A stretch of 15,649 bases of DNA from Rhodospirillales bacterium. Lineage in GTDB: Bacteria; Pseudomonadota; Alphaproteobacteria; Reyranellales; Reyranellaceae. Positions 1-7,310 of this stretch are shown in pieces. Both the position numbers and the translations under genes were made by a program. Below the pieces are notes generated by a model that was given only the letters and a program-made list of their open reading frames with translations, made no database searches and had not been told where the DNA came from. The stretch is taken from positions 1-15,649 of the forward strand of contig JABMNB010000216.1 of assembly GCA_013205335.1 (NCBI GenBank), in the 5' to 3' direction. Position 1 is the stretch's first letter, and each line of letters opens with the position of its first letter.

Positions 1-1478
1 CCTATTACGAATGGATGCGTAATATTCTGCCGTGGTGTATTTCGCGCCAGTTGTGGTGGGGCCATCAGATCCCGGCCTGGTATGGCCCCGACGGTGCATT
101 CTTCGTCGCGTGCACCGAGCAAGAAGCCTTGCAGGCCGCCGAACAGCATTACGGCAAAAAAACCGAGCTGACCCGCGATCCGGATGTGTTGGACACGTGG
201 TTTTCCTCACAACTATGGCCGTTCTCGACACTCGGTTGGCCCGAACAAACGCAAGAGCTGAAACGCTATTACCCGACCGATGTCTTGGTCACCGGCTTCG
301 ATATTATTTTCTTTTGGGTCGCGCGCATGATGATGGCGGGCTTGCACTTCAAGGGCGAGGTGCCGTTTCGCACCGTGTATATCCATGCCTTGGTGCGCGA
401 CGAGAAGGGCCAGAAGATGTCCAAGTCCAAGGGGAACGTGATCGATCCCCTGGAGCTGATCGACAAATACGGCGCCGACGCCCTGCGCTTCACCATGACC
501 TCGCTGGCGGCCTCGCAGGCTGGCCGGCTGCGGCTGGCGCCGGCCCGCGTCGAGGGTGCGCGCAACTTCGCGACCAAGCTGTGGAACGCGACCCGTTTTG
601 CCGAGATGAACGGCGCGGCGCTGCCCCAGGGTTTCGATCCGGCATCGGCCACGCTCACCGTCAACCGGTGGATGCTGGGCGAGCTTGCCCGCGCGAATCT
701 CGCGATCGACAAGGCGCTGACCGACTTTCGGCTGAACGAGGCGGCCAACACGCTCTACGAATTCGTCTGGGGCGTGGTCTGCGACTGGTACGTCGAGCTG
801 ACCAAGCCGATCCTGCAGGGAGCGGATGGCCCCGAGAAGGACGAGACGCGCGCCGTCACCGGGTACGTGTTGCGCGAAACCGTTAAGCTGATGCACCCGG
901 TGATGCCGTTCATCACCGAGGAGCTGTGGGACAAGCTCGGCCACCGCGCCGAGCACGGACCGCTGATCGGCCAGCCCTGGCCCGCGCCGGGTTCCGTCGA
1001 TGCGGCGGCCGATGCCGAGATGGGCTGGCTGGTGAAGCTGATCTCCGACATCCGCTCGGCCCGCGCCGAACTGAACGTTCCGGCCGGCGCCAAGCTCGCG
1101 CTGCTGGTGATCGGCGGCAACGCCACCACGGCGGCGCGGCTGGCGACGCATCGTGCGGCCATCGAGCGGCTGGCCCGTATCGAAGGCGTCGAGGCGGCTT
1201 CGTCGGCGCCCAAGGCATCGCTGCAGATCGTCGTCGGCGAGGCGACCTATGCCTTGCCGGTGGGCGAGGTGATCGACCTCAAGGCCGAGGGCGCGCGGCT
1301 GCAGAAAGAGATCAAGAAGCTCGCCGACGAGGTCGGCAAGATCGACGCCAAGCTCGCCAACGCCGCCTTCGTCACACGCGCGCCGGAAGAGGTCGTCGAG
1401 GAGCAGCGCGAGCGCCGCAGCCAGGCCGAACAGACCGGCGCGCGGCTCAGCGCGGCTCTGGAGAGGTTGGGCGTTTAG
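1..1478 (+). CDS. valS: Valyl-tRNA synthetase, C-terminal part (5' end outside window)
   Basis: Class Ia aminoacyl-tRNA synthetase that charges tRNA-Val with valine in the cytoplasm. The reading frame is open from base 3 and already inside the protein, so the start codon lies upstream. Visible in order: the catalytic-domain signature WCISRQLWWGHQIPAWY (about 21-71), DVLDTWFSS (about 183-210), TGFDIIFFWVARMM, and the ATP-binding KMSKS loop at 414-428. The anticodon-binding helical domain follows (DWYVELTKP near 784-810), and then a C-terminal charged coiled coil (LQKEIKKLADEVGKIDAKL) that contacts the tRNA in this family. It ends normally at TAG. Two oddities: A/T-ending codons are much more common before about base 326 than after it, and the usual GRDIK-like segment after KMSKS reads QAGRLRL. 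The family assignment is secure. Confidence 0.97.
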   Translation, partial: YYEWMRNILPWCISRQLWWGHQIPAWYGPDGAFFVACTEQEALQAAEQHYGKKTELTRDPDVLDTWFSSQLWPFSTLGWPEQTQELKRYYPTDVLVTGFDIIFFWVARMMMAGLHFKGEVPFRTVYIHALVRDEKGQKMSKSKGNVIDPLELIDKYGADALRFTMTSLAASQAGRLRLAPARVEGARNFATKLWNATRFAEMNGAALPQGFDPASATLTVNRWMLGELARANLAIDKALTDFRLNEAANTLYEFVWGVVCDWYVELTKPILQGADGPEKDETRAVTGYVLRETVKLMHPVMPFITEELWDKLGHRAEHGPLIGQPWPAPGSVDAAADAEMGWLVKLISDIRSARAELNVPAGAKLALLVIGGNATTAARLATHRAAIERLARIEGVEAASSAPKASLQIVVGEATYALPVGEVIDLKAEGARLQKEIKKLADEVGKIDAKLANAAFVTRAPEEVVEEQRERRSQAEQTGARLSAALERLGV

Positions 1479-1486
1479 CTCGATCG

Positions 1487-1499
1487 GGAAAGGTCCCTC
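1487..1499. repeat. 13-base copy of the repeat edge found at 2185-2197
   Basis: GGAAAGGTCCCTC starts 8 bases after the valS stop codon. The identical 13 bases start 2 bases after the cupin gene stop at 2182, where they continue into a longer inverted repeat. Here the similarity ends after the 13 bases. It may be a truncated copy of the same intergenic element; chance is possible but less likely, since both copies sit directly after a stop codon. Confidence 0.5.
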
Positions 1500-1678
1500 A
1501 AATCACCTGCAGGAGAGGTCGCCGGCACGATTTCCGACCTCGTTGCGGTCCGGCGCTATCTCATCGACGGTGTGTTGGTCGAGGCAGCGCGGCTCGCAGA
1601 GCGAATGCCGGCGGGGGCGAAGGGGGTGATCTCCAGTGCGTCACCGTGCGAACATGAATGTCCAGATGGAGGCAACGA
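1500..1678. other. Gap between valS and the cupin gene; open frame without a clear start
   Basis: No recognisable gene or terminator. A plus-strand frame is open through the gap and ends in TGA at 1680-1682, overlapping the ATG at 1679 as ATGA. It would encode about 50 residues with mostly G/C third positions in its first part. The only good Shine-Dalgarno-like string, AGGAGAGG at 1511-1518, is followed 11 bases later by ATT at 1530, a very rare start. In-frame GTG at 1572 and ATG at 1605 lack ribosome binding sites. I do not recognise the peptide. It may be a decayed gene end or chance. Confidence 0.25.
1668..1672 (+). promoter_or_regulatory. Ribosome binding site deciding the cupin gene start
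   Basis: GGAGG lies 6 bases before the ATG at 1679. An upstream in-frame ATG at 1658 would add seven residues but has no Shine-Dalgarno sequence, so 1679 is preferred. Confidence 0.75.
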
Positions 1679-2182
1679 ATGACCTATACCCTCGAGCAAT
1701 TGAGCGCCGACATCGGCAAGGCTCTCAAGGCCGATTCCGGGATCGCGGGCAAGCAGGCCGTGTGCAAGCTCGTGTCGAAGGTGCTGCTCGACGATGAATT
1801 CGTCGCAAGGCACCTGACCGCCGAGCAGTGCCGCCCGCGAAAGGTACTGTACGAGGATCCGGAGCTGGGCTTCTGCATCTGCGGGCATGTGTACGAGACT
1901 GCCGCGCACGGCGCGCCGCATGATCACGGGTCCAGTTGGGCGATCTACGGCCTGGCCGCCGGCGACACGGAAATGACCGACTGGCGGATCGTCAAGAAAG
2001 GCGAGGGCGGTGAGCCTAGCCTGGTCGAGCCCGCCAACACCTACGTCTTGAAGCCGGGCGACAGTCACTTCTACGATGTCGGCGTCGTCCACTCGCCGAA
2101 GCGCGACGGTTTGACCAAGCTGGTGCGTGTTGAGGGCGCCAATCTCGACCGCATCCAACGCTCGAACATCAAGGCGGCTTGA
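1679..2182 (+). CDS. Cupin-fold metal enzyme, cysteine dioxygenase-like
   Basis: 167-residue cytoplasmic protein of the double-stranded beta-helix (cupin) class. The first 45 residues look helical. The core carries the metal motif H81-x-H83 in GAPHDHGSSW and a third histidine, H138, in VVHSP; KPGDSHFYDVG precedes the latter. Spacing and context match the three-histidine iron site of thiol dioxygenases (cysteine and 3-mercaptopropionate dioxygenases) and the small uncharacterised proteins annotated as predicted metal-dependent beta-helix enzymes. I cannot tell the substrate: the family includes thiol dioxygenases and members of unknown activity. The start at 1679 is chosen for its GGAGG. It stands alone, about 200 bases after valS, and converges on the aldehyde dehydrogenase gene. 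The fold is fairly sure, the reaction is not. Confidence 0.8.
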   Translation: MTYTLEQLSADIGKALKADSGIAGKQAVCKLVSKVLLDDEFVARHLTAEQCRPRKVLYEDPELGFCICGHVYETAAHGAPHDHGSSWAIYGLAAGDTEMTDWRIVKKGEGGEPSLVEPANTYVLKPGDSHFYDVGVVHSPKRDGLTKLVRVEGANLDRIQRSNIKAA

Positions 2183-2184
2183 AC

Positions 2185-2197
2185 GGAAAGGTCCCTC
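2185..2197. repeat. 13-base direct repeat shared with 1487-1499
   Basis: GGAAAGGTCCCTC, identical to the copy behind valS. Here it forms the outer edge of the left arm of the inverted repeat at 2190-2296. Confidence 0.55.
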
Positions 2198-2296
2198 GCT
2201 TGCGCGCGGGATGACAGTGTTGTTGTAGGTGAGTCCGCACGCTTGCTCGAAGCCGCTATGACAACACCGTTGTCATGCCGAGCGCAGCGAGGGACC
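2190..2296. repeat. Imperfect long inverted repeat between convergent genes
   Basis: The left arm (2190-2226) begins GGTCCCTCGCT and continues through GGGATGACA to GTGTTGT. The right arm (2261-2296), read on the minus strand, begins GGTCCCTCGCT and continues through CGGCATGACA to GTGTTGT. The arms agree over about 35 bases with a few mismatches and small indels, around a spacer of about 34 bases. It fills the gap between the cupin gene and the convergent aldehyde dehydrogenase gene. From general knowledge, elements with this GTCAT...GCGAGGGACC look are dispersed intergenic repeats in some alphaproteobacteria. It could also act as a two-way terminator, although there is no T-run. Confidence 0.7.
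2258..2276. terminator. Perfect 8-base hairpin inside the repeat
   Basis: ATGACAAC, a 3-base loop (ACC) and GTTGTCAT form a perfect stem-loop lying 29 bases beyond the stop of the minus-strand aldehyde dehydrogenase gene and 76 bases beyond the cupin stop. A role in termination or mRNA end protection is possible; there is no T-tract on either side, so this is tentative. Confidence 0.35.
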
Positions 2297-2304
2297 ATTC
2301 GCTT

Positions 2305-3750
2305 TCAGCGCTTGATCTGCATCGCCAGATACTTCGCCAGTCCCGCGCCGTAGGGCGGCCGCAGCATGCGGAGCGGGGCGAGGTCCCATTTGATCTGGTG
2401 ATAGACCGACTTGCGATGGCTGAATTCGCGGAAGCCGTCGTAGCCGTGATAGGCGCCCATGCCGGCCGGGCCGATACCGCCGAACGGCAGCTCCTCCTGG
2501 GCGACATGCATCACGACGTCGTTGACGGTGACGCCGCCGGACGTGGTTCCGTCCAGCACCTTGTCGCGTTCCGCCGAGTCGCTGCCAAAGTAGTAGAGGC
2601 CGAGCGGCCGGTCGTGGGTGTTGATGTAGTCGATGGCCTGCTGCAGGTCGCCATAGGCCTTGACCGGCAATAGCGGCCCGAAGATCTCCTCCTGCATGAC
2701 CTTCATGTCGTCGGTCGGATTGAGGATCAACGTCGGTGCGATGCGGCGATGCGGCTGCTGGCGCAGGTCCTCACCCCCCGGATTGATCTCGACGATCTCT
2801 GCGCCCTTGCCGCGCGCATCGTCGAGATAGTCCATCAGGCGCGCATAGTGCCGGTCCGAGACGACTGCGGTGTAGTCCGGGCTCTCGCGGATACTCGGGA
2901 ACATGCGGCCGACGGAGGCCTTGGCCTCGGCGACGAACTCGCCGACGCGGTCGGCCGGCGCGAGTACATAGTCCGGCGCCAGGCAGATCTGGCCGGCGTT
3001 GAGCGTCTTGCCGTTCATGATCCGCGCCGCGGCAACAGCCATGTCGGCCGAGCGGCCGACTACGACGGGGCTCTTGCCGCCCAGTTCGAGCGTCACCGGA
3101 ACGAGGTTCTCGGAGGCGGCGCGCATCACGTGCCGGCCGATCGCGGTCGCGCCGGTGAAGATCAGATGGTCGAAGGGCAGGGCGGAAAACGCCTGGCCGA
3201 CGTCCGGGCCGCCGGTGATCACGGCGATTTCGCTCTCGTCGAAGGCGCTGGCGAACATCTGCTTCAGCAGCTCGGACGTCGCCGGGGTCGTCTCCGACGG
3301 TTTGATCATCGCCCGATTGCCGGCGGCCAAAACGCCGGCCAGCGGCGCGAAGGTGAGGTTGACCGGGAAATTCCACGGGCTGATCACGCCGACCACGCCT
3401 TTGGGCTGGTAGCGGATCTCGGCCTTGGCGCCGAGGAACCCCAGGATGCGCGGCGTCGTGCTTCGGCGCTCGGTGCGCATCCAGCGCCGGACATGATCGC
3501 GCGCATGCTTCAGCGGACCGATCGAACTCGCCACATCGGCGAAAGCCGTCACCGTGGGAGAACGGGCGCCGAAGTCGGCGGTCAGGGCCGCCTCGATGTC
3601 GCGCCGCCGATCCACCAGCAGGCCGATGCAGCGGTTCAGCCGGTCGACTCGAAGATCGGCTGGCGGCGCGCCGTCCTTGAGCTGGGCCTCGCGCTGCCGG
3701 AGGAGCATCGCCTTCAGCGATGCTGTGGATGGACTGTCGGAGTCGGTCAT
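2305..3750 (-). CDS. calB: Coniferyl aldehyde dehydrogenase-like NAD(P) aldehyde dehydrogenase
   Basis: 481 residues, the normal length for this branch of the aldehyde dehydrogenase superfamily. It oxidises an aldehyde to the acid with NAD(P)+. Landmarks: PWNFP (N127), KPSE (K150), the cofactor loop FTGATAIG (198-205), LELGGKSP with general-base E222, NAGQIC with nucleophile C256, and EEIFGPLLP (E355). The sequence style, including ISPWNFP, APDYVLAP and the C-terminal FGGIGPAGMGAYHG, matches coniferyl aldehyde dehydrogenases, which act on aromatic and some aliphatic aldehydes. The start is ATG at 3750, 5 bases after the upstream stop; the frame runs open further upstream but only as a shadow of the neighbour. 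The Shine-Dalgarno sequence is weak and distant, so translational coupling is likely. It is the last gene of the five-gene run. The true aldehyde is unknown. Confidence 0.88.
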   Translation of the reverse strand: MTDSDSPSTASLKAMLLRQREAQLKDGAPPADLRVDRLNRCIGLLVDRRRDIEAALTADFGARSPTVTAFADVASSIGPLKHARDHVRRWMRTERRSTTPRILGFLGAKAEIRYQPKGVVGVISPWNFPVNLTFAPLAGVLAAGNRAMIKPSETTPATSELLKQMFASAFDESEIAVITGGPDVGQAFSALPFDHLIFTGATAIGRHVMRAASENLVPVTLELGGKSPVVVGRSADMAVAAARIMNGKTLNAGQICLAPDYVLAPADRVGEFVAEAKASVGRMFPSIRESPDYTAVVSDRHYARLMDYLDDARGKGAEIVEINPGGEDLRQQPHRRIAPTLILNPTDDMKVMQEEIFGPLLPVKAYGDLQQAIDYINTHDRPLGLYYFGSDSAERDKVLDGTTSGGVTVNDVVMHVAQEELPFGGIGPAGMGAYHGYDGFREFSHRKSVYHQIKWDLAPLRMLRPPYGAGLAKYLAMQIKR

Positions 3751-3755
3751 GTTTG

Positions 3756-4589
3756 CTAGGACGCCTTCTTTAGGTCCGGCACGTAGGGCTTGCTGGCGAA
3801 ATGCTCCTGCCCGTCGCCGCGGGCGAAGCGCAGTCCGGCACGGCGGATGGCCTCGTCGTCTACCGGCTCGAGCGGCACATAGTAGCGGTCGTCGACCTTG
3901 GTGTAGGTGTCGTTGTCGACGCGATTGTAGCAGATCAGCAGTGTCCAGCGCCGGTTGGGCGAGCGGTTCGCATCCGAGCGGTGGATCGCGTTGCAGTGGA
4001 AGACCAGCGCGTCGCCGGCTTCCAGTTCGCAATACTCGATCGGGCATTTCTCCAGGATATGCGGCATGCGCCTGGGATCGACCTCGTTCTGGGTCGGCGA
4101 CAGCGGCGTGTGATCGATGCGGCCGAGCCGGTGCGAGCCCGTCGCGATCTGCAGGCAGCCATTCTCGCGATTGGCGCGGTCCAGACCGATCATGACCGAC
4201 AGCATGTCGGGGCGCAGGCAGCCATTATGATACCAGTAGCCGTAATCCTGGTGCCATTCCCAGGCGCCCCCGACCTCGGGCTCCTTGGCCGTCAGCTTCG
4301 ACTGATAGTGATAGACCGGCCCTCCCAGCAGCGCCGCGGAAGTGTCGACCATGCGCCGCACGCGCGCCGCGAGCCCGTAGACGCTGTCACCGGCGCGGTT
4401 CCAGAGCGCGATGCGCGTCGAGCGCCCCTCGCCGTCGCGACGGTCGAGGATGCTGTCGCGCACGGCGGGGTCTTCCTCCATGGCACGGGTCAGCAGCTTC
4501 ACCTCGTCGGGCGCGAACAGGCCGCGCGCATAGGTGAAGCCCTTCTCGTTGAATTCGGCAGTCTGCGCCGGGCTCAAGACGTTCGGCAT
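3756..4589 (-). CDS. Phytanoyl-CoA dioxygenase (PhyH) family protein
   Basis: 277-residue non-heme Fe(II)/2-oxoglutarate oxygenase. The iron ligands are readable: H113-x-D115 in AWEWHQDYGYW and the distal H203 in CNAIHRSDANRS, followed by NRRW, whose arginine (R213 or R214) probably binds 2-oxoglutarate. GGPVYHYQSKLTAKEP (89-104) and CLQIATGSHRLG (145-156) are also typical. Known members hydroxylate acyl-CoAs next to the carboxyl carbon, or act on free metabolites such as ectoine; bacterial members are diverse, so the substrate cannot be read from the sequence. The start ATG has GAGG 5 bases upstream, and the preceding stop is only 12 bases away. The downstream aldehyde dehydrogenase follows after 5 bases. 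Neighbours that handle CoA thioesters favour an acyl-CoA substrate, but this is inference. Confidence 0.88.
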   Translation of the reverse strand: MPNVLSPAQTAEFNEKGFTYARGLFAPDEVKLLTRAMEEDPAVRDSILDRRDGEGRSTRIALWNRAGDSVYGLAARVRRMVDTSAALLGGPVYHYQSKLTAKEPEVGGAWEWHQDYGYWYHNGCLRPDMLSVMIGLDRANRENGCLQIATGSHRLGRIDHTPLSPTQNEVDPRRMPHILEKCPIEYCELEAGDALVFHCNAIHRSDANRSPNRRWTLLICYNRVDNDTYTKVDDRYYVPLEPVDDEAIRRAGLRFARGDGQEHFASKPYVPDLKKAS

Positions 4590-4601
4590 CGCTTCCTCGC
4601 C

Positions 4602-6149
4602 TCAGACCGGGCGGAAGACGTTGCGGCCGCCCGATTCGGAAACGGAAACCCTACGCCCGAGTTGCTCGCGCGTCAGCATGTCGGCAACCAGGGCCGGATC
4701 GTCCGGAGTCATGGCGACGAAGCGGTCGCCGGAGCTGTCGAGGCGGCCCAGGATATAGCCGCGCTCGGGTGCATCCTTGCCGTAGGTGACGCAGTAGGTC
4801 TCGATCGTGCCGGTCCCCGTGGGCCTGGTCTCGACCTTGCGCCTGGGGCGCGCGTCGAGTTCGGCCTGGAACTTCTTCGGGTCCTCGCGCGTCCATGCAC
4901 CCTTGGTCGGCTCGGTCGAATAGAGGCCGGCCGAGTGCTTGGTGAGGTAATTGCCGTTGGCCGTCACCATGCCGAAGGAACCCGGCTTGGTCCGCACCAC
5001 ATTCATCATCTCGGCGATCGAATGGGTGACGTAGTTGTTGCCCGGACCGCCGAAGAACGGCAGGCCGCCGGTCACGCTGATGGGGCGCGGATCGTCCTCG
5101 GCGATGCCGATCTCGGTCATCGCGACTTCGACCGCCGAGGGGAAGCAGCTGTAGAGGTCGAAGGCGTCGATGTCGGCGACCTTCTTGCCGGCCATGTCGA
5201 GCGCGATGCGGGCGCAGCCGCGGATCGCGGGGGAGGCGTCGAGCTTCTCACGCTCGGACACGACCCACGTGTCGGTGCCGTCGGCGCAGCCGTGCAGGAA
5301 CACCCAGCGGTCCTGCGGAATGCCCCATTCCCGGGCCTTGCCCACCGAGGTGACGAGCACGGCGGCGGCCTGGTCGATGATGGCGTTGGCGTTCATCAGG
5401 CGCGGGTAGGGGAAGCAGATCCAGCGATTGTCCGGCGAGATGGTCGACAGCGCCTCGGCGCTGTAGCCCTCGCGGCGCGTGGCCAGCGGATTGTCCCTGG
5501 CGACGGCGGCGAGGCGCTCGAACAGCCGGCCCATCGCCTTCATGTGGCTGTCGACGTCGCGCTTCAGTCCGCCGCGGATGGCGTTCTCGAGCAGCGGATA
5601 GAAATGGATGGCGGCGCGCAGATCGTGGCGCGCCTCTTCCTCGCTGAAGCCGAAGCGGGGATCGCCGATTCGCGTTGGCTCGCCGCCGCCCGGATCCTCG
5701 TTCCAGTCGATCTTCAGGTTGGCGCGGCGCGCGTTCTGCGTGCTGCGCAGCAACTCGGCGCCGCAGATCAGCGCCAGCTCGGTCTCGCCCTTGGCGATCT
5801 GCTCGGCGAACCTGTTCACCAGATACTGGGGCATGTTGCCGCCGGAGTGGGTGTAGAGGAGCTGCCGCGGATCGGCGTGCAGCCGGTTGGCGACGCTCTG
5901 CGGCGGATTGCTCGACCGTCCGTAGGGCGAAGCGAAGCGCGGGCTGATGTCGCTGAAGAACTCCATGACGGCGATGGCATCGACCAGATGGCCGAGCGCA
6001 TGTCCGCCGATCGTCGCCTGCGTGTCTTCGAGCGCGAGAGTGGCGGCCTCGGCGCAGAAGGCCACGCGCGAACGTTCGCTCGAGGGCTTGCCGACTGTGT
6101 CGGTGATCTGGCCGGCACCGACGAGGATGGGGGTACGCGGGTCGATCAT
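4602..6149 (-). CDS. Thiolase-like protein with extra C-terminal domain (TLP1 type)
   Basis: 515 residues, longer than the roughly 390-400 of ordinary thiolases. The N-terminus MIDPRTPILVGAGQ and segments such as LALICGAELL (125-134) and AAAVLVTS (261-268) show the thiolase fold. About 100 further residues (from near 415) match in position the additional C-terminal domain of type 1 thiolase-like proteins, related to SCP2-thiolase. By eye, the nucleophile cysteine is replaced by S102 (THSGGN), the GHP histidine by glycine (FGGPG, 366-370) and the C-terminal cysteine loop by ANGN; the HDCF motif reads YSCF (333-336), keeping C335. Classical thiolytic activity is therefore doubtful, although such proteins are often annotated acetyl-CoA acetyltransferase. 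The start overlaps the CoA-transferase stop as ATGA; the longer upstream frame is not used. Confidence 0.82.
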   Translation of the reverse strand: MIDPRTPILVGAGQITDTVGKPSSERSRVAFCAEAATLALEDTQATIGGHALGHLVDAIAVMEFFSDISPRFASPYGRSSNPPQSVANRLHADPRQLLYTHSGGNMPQYLVNRFAEQIAKGETELALICGAELLRSTQNARRANLKIDWNEDPGGGEPTRIGDPRFGFSEEEARHDLRAAIHFYPLLENAIRGGLKRDVDSHMKAMGRLFERLAAVARDNPLATRREGYSAEALSTISPDNRWICFPYPRLMNANAIIDQAAAVLVTSVGKAREWGIPQDRWVFLHGCADGTDTWVVSEREKLDASPAIRGCARIALDMAGKKVADIDAFDLYSCFPSAVEVAMTEIGIAEDDPRPISVTGGLPFFGGPGNNYVTHSIAEMMNVVRTKPGSFGMVTANGNYLTKHSAGLYSTEPTKGAWTREDPKKFQAELDARPRRKVETRPTGTGTIETYCVTYGKDAPERGYILGRLDSSGDRFVAMTPDDPALVADMLTREQLGRRVSVSESGGRNVFRPV

Positions 6150-7306
6150 TTTACGAGGGCCTCGATTTCGGATTGCGTCAGGCCTGCCTGCGCCAGCACG
6201 GTCCTGGTGTCTTCGCCGAGGGCGGCGACCTTGGGGCCGCTCTGCAGCGGCGAGCCGGAAAAGCGGAATGGAGGCGCGGGCGACTGATAGGTGCCGCCGC
6301 CGTCCTCGATGGTGCACAGCGAGCCGCGATGCTCGACCTGCGGATCCTTCAGCGCTTCGGTGACCGTGACGTAGGGCGAGCAGGGCACGCCCTGCTTCTC
6401 CAGCGCGGCGACGACTTCCGCCACGCTCATCTGCTTCGACCACTCTTCGAGCTCGTCGACCAGCAGGCCCCAGTTCATGCGCCGCTCCTTGTATTTCTCG
6501 AAGCGCGGGTCGGTCAGCCAGTCGCGCCGGCCGGCCGCCGTCGCCATGTCCTGGAAGGTCTTCTCGCTCGCCGTCGCCAGCATCACGTAGCCGTCGCTGG
6601 CCTCAATCGGGCCGTACATCGGTCGCGATGGCATCTCGAAGTCGAATTGCGCGCGATTGACCTCGCCCAGCAGCATGCCGACCAGCGTCTCGAACATCGA
6701 CACGTCGACCATCTGGCCCTTGCCGGTGGCGTGGCGCTGGTGCACCGCCGCGAGGATGGCGCCCATCGCGTAGGCGCCGCTCGCGTAGTCGGCGACGAAG
6801 ATGCCGCAATTGTCCGGCCGCTGGCGCCCTTGCTGGTAGAAGAGATGCGCCATGTCGTAGCCGGTCGAGGCATGGATGACCGGCGCGTAGGCGGGTCGGC
6901 CGGCGCCGGGGCCGGTCTGGCCGTATCCTGAGATCGCGCAGTAGATCAGTCGCGGGTTGATCTTCGCCAGTTCGGGGTAATCGAGGCCCAGCCGCTTCAT
7001 GACGCCCGGCCGGTAGTTCTCGACGAGGATGTCGACCGTGGCGATCAGCTTTTTCACCGCTGCGATGGAGTCGGGCTTCTTGAGATCGAGCACGATGGAT
7101 TTCTTGCCGGCATTGAGCTGCCCGAACATCGTGCTGAAGCCGTCGCGCTGCACCGGGCGCGAGCGCATCAGGTCGCCTTCGGGCGATTCGATCTTCACGA
7201 CGTCGGCGCCCATGTCGGCGAGTAAACGGCTGCAGTGCGGGCCGGCGATGGTGGTGGAGAAGTCCAGGATGCGCAGGCCGTCGAGCGGCCTCGTCATGTC
7301 GGTCAT
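6146..7306 (-). CDS. CaiB/BaiF family CoA-transferase
   Basis: 386 residues. The N-terminus LDGLRILDFSTTIAGPHCSR, then GADVVKIE (33-40), NAGKKSIVLDLK (65-76), ENYRPGVMKRLGLD (96-109) and SGYGQTGP (126-133), are hallmark class III CoA-transferase motifs. D173 in VADYASGAYAMGAI is the expected aspartate that forms the acyl anhydride. The enzyme would move CoA from a donor thioester to a carboxylic acid. The family also holds alpha-methylacyl-CoA racemases, but the histidine they use in a GHD motif is absent; this site reads RPAYAPVIHA. Transferase is therefore the better reading. The start is ATG at 7306, 4 bases after the EamA stop, with GGTGA upstream; ATG at 7297 is a possible alternative. 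It overlaps the thiolase-like gene by 4 bases. Confidence 0.88.
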   Translation of the reverse strand: MTDMTRPLDGLRILDFSTTIAGPHCSRLLADMGADVVKIESPEGDLMRSRPVQRDGFSTMFGQLNAGKKSIVLDLKKPDSIAAVKKLIATVDILVENYRPGVMKRLGLDYPELAKINPRLIYCAISGYGQTGPGAGRPAYAPVIHASTGYDMAHLFYQQGRQRPDNCGIFVADYASGAYAMGAILAAVHQRHATGKGQMVDVSMFETLVGMLLGEVNRAQFDFEMPSRPMYGPIEASDGYVMLATASEKTFQDMATAAGRRDWLTDPRFEKYKERRMNWGLLVDELEEWSKQMSVAEVVAALEKQGVPCSPYVTVTEALKDPQVEHRGSLCTIEDGGGTYQSPAPPFRFSGSPLQSGPKVAALGEDTRTVLAQAGLTQSEIEALVK

Positions 7307-7310
7307 GGGA

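Noticed and set aside
1556..2158. A 200-codon minus-strand frame opposite the cupin gene
   Set aside because: It has no motif or ribosome binding site, while the plus-strand cupin has a metal site and GGAGG.
3751..4047. A possible N-terminal extension of the aldehyde dehydrogenase to 580 residues
   Set aside because: The extra Arg-rich residues are an alternate-frame reading of the PhyH-family gene. MTDSDSPSTA gives the normal family length.
3801..6287. An 828-codon open frame on the plus strand
   Set aside because: It lies antisense to the PhyH-family and thiolase-like genes, has no family motif, and is the expected by-product of high G/C third positions.
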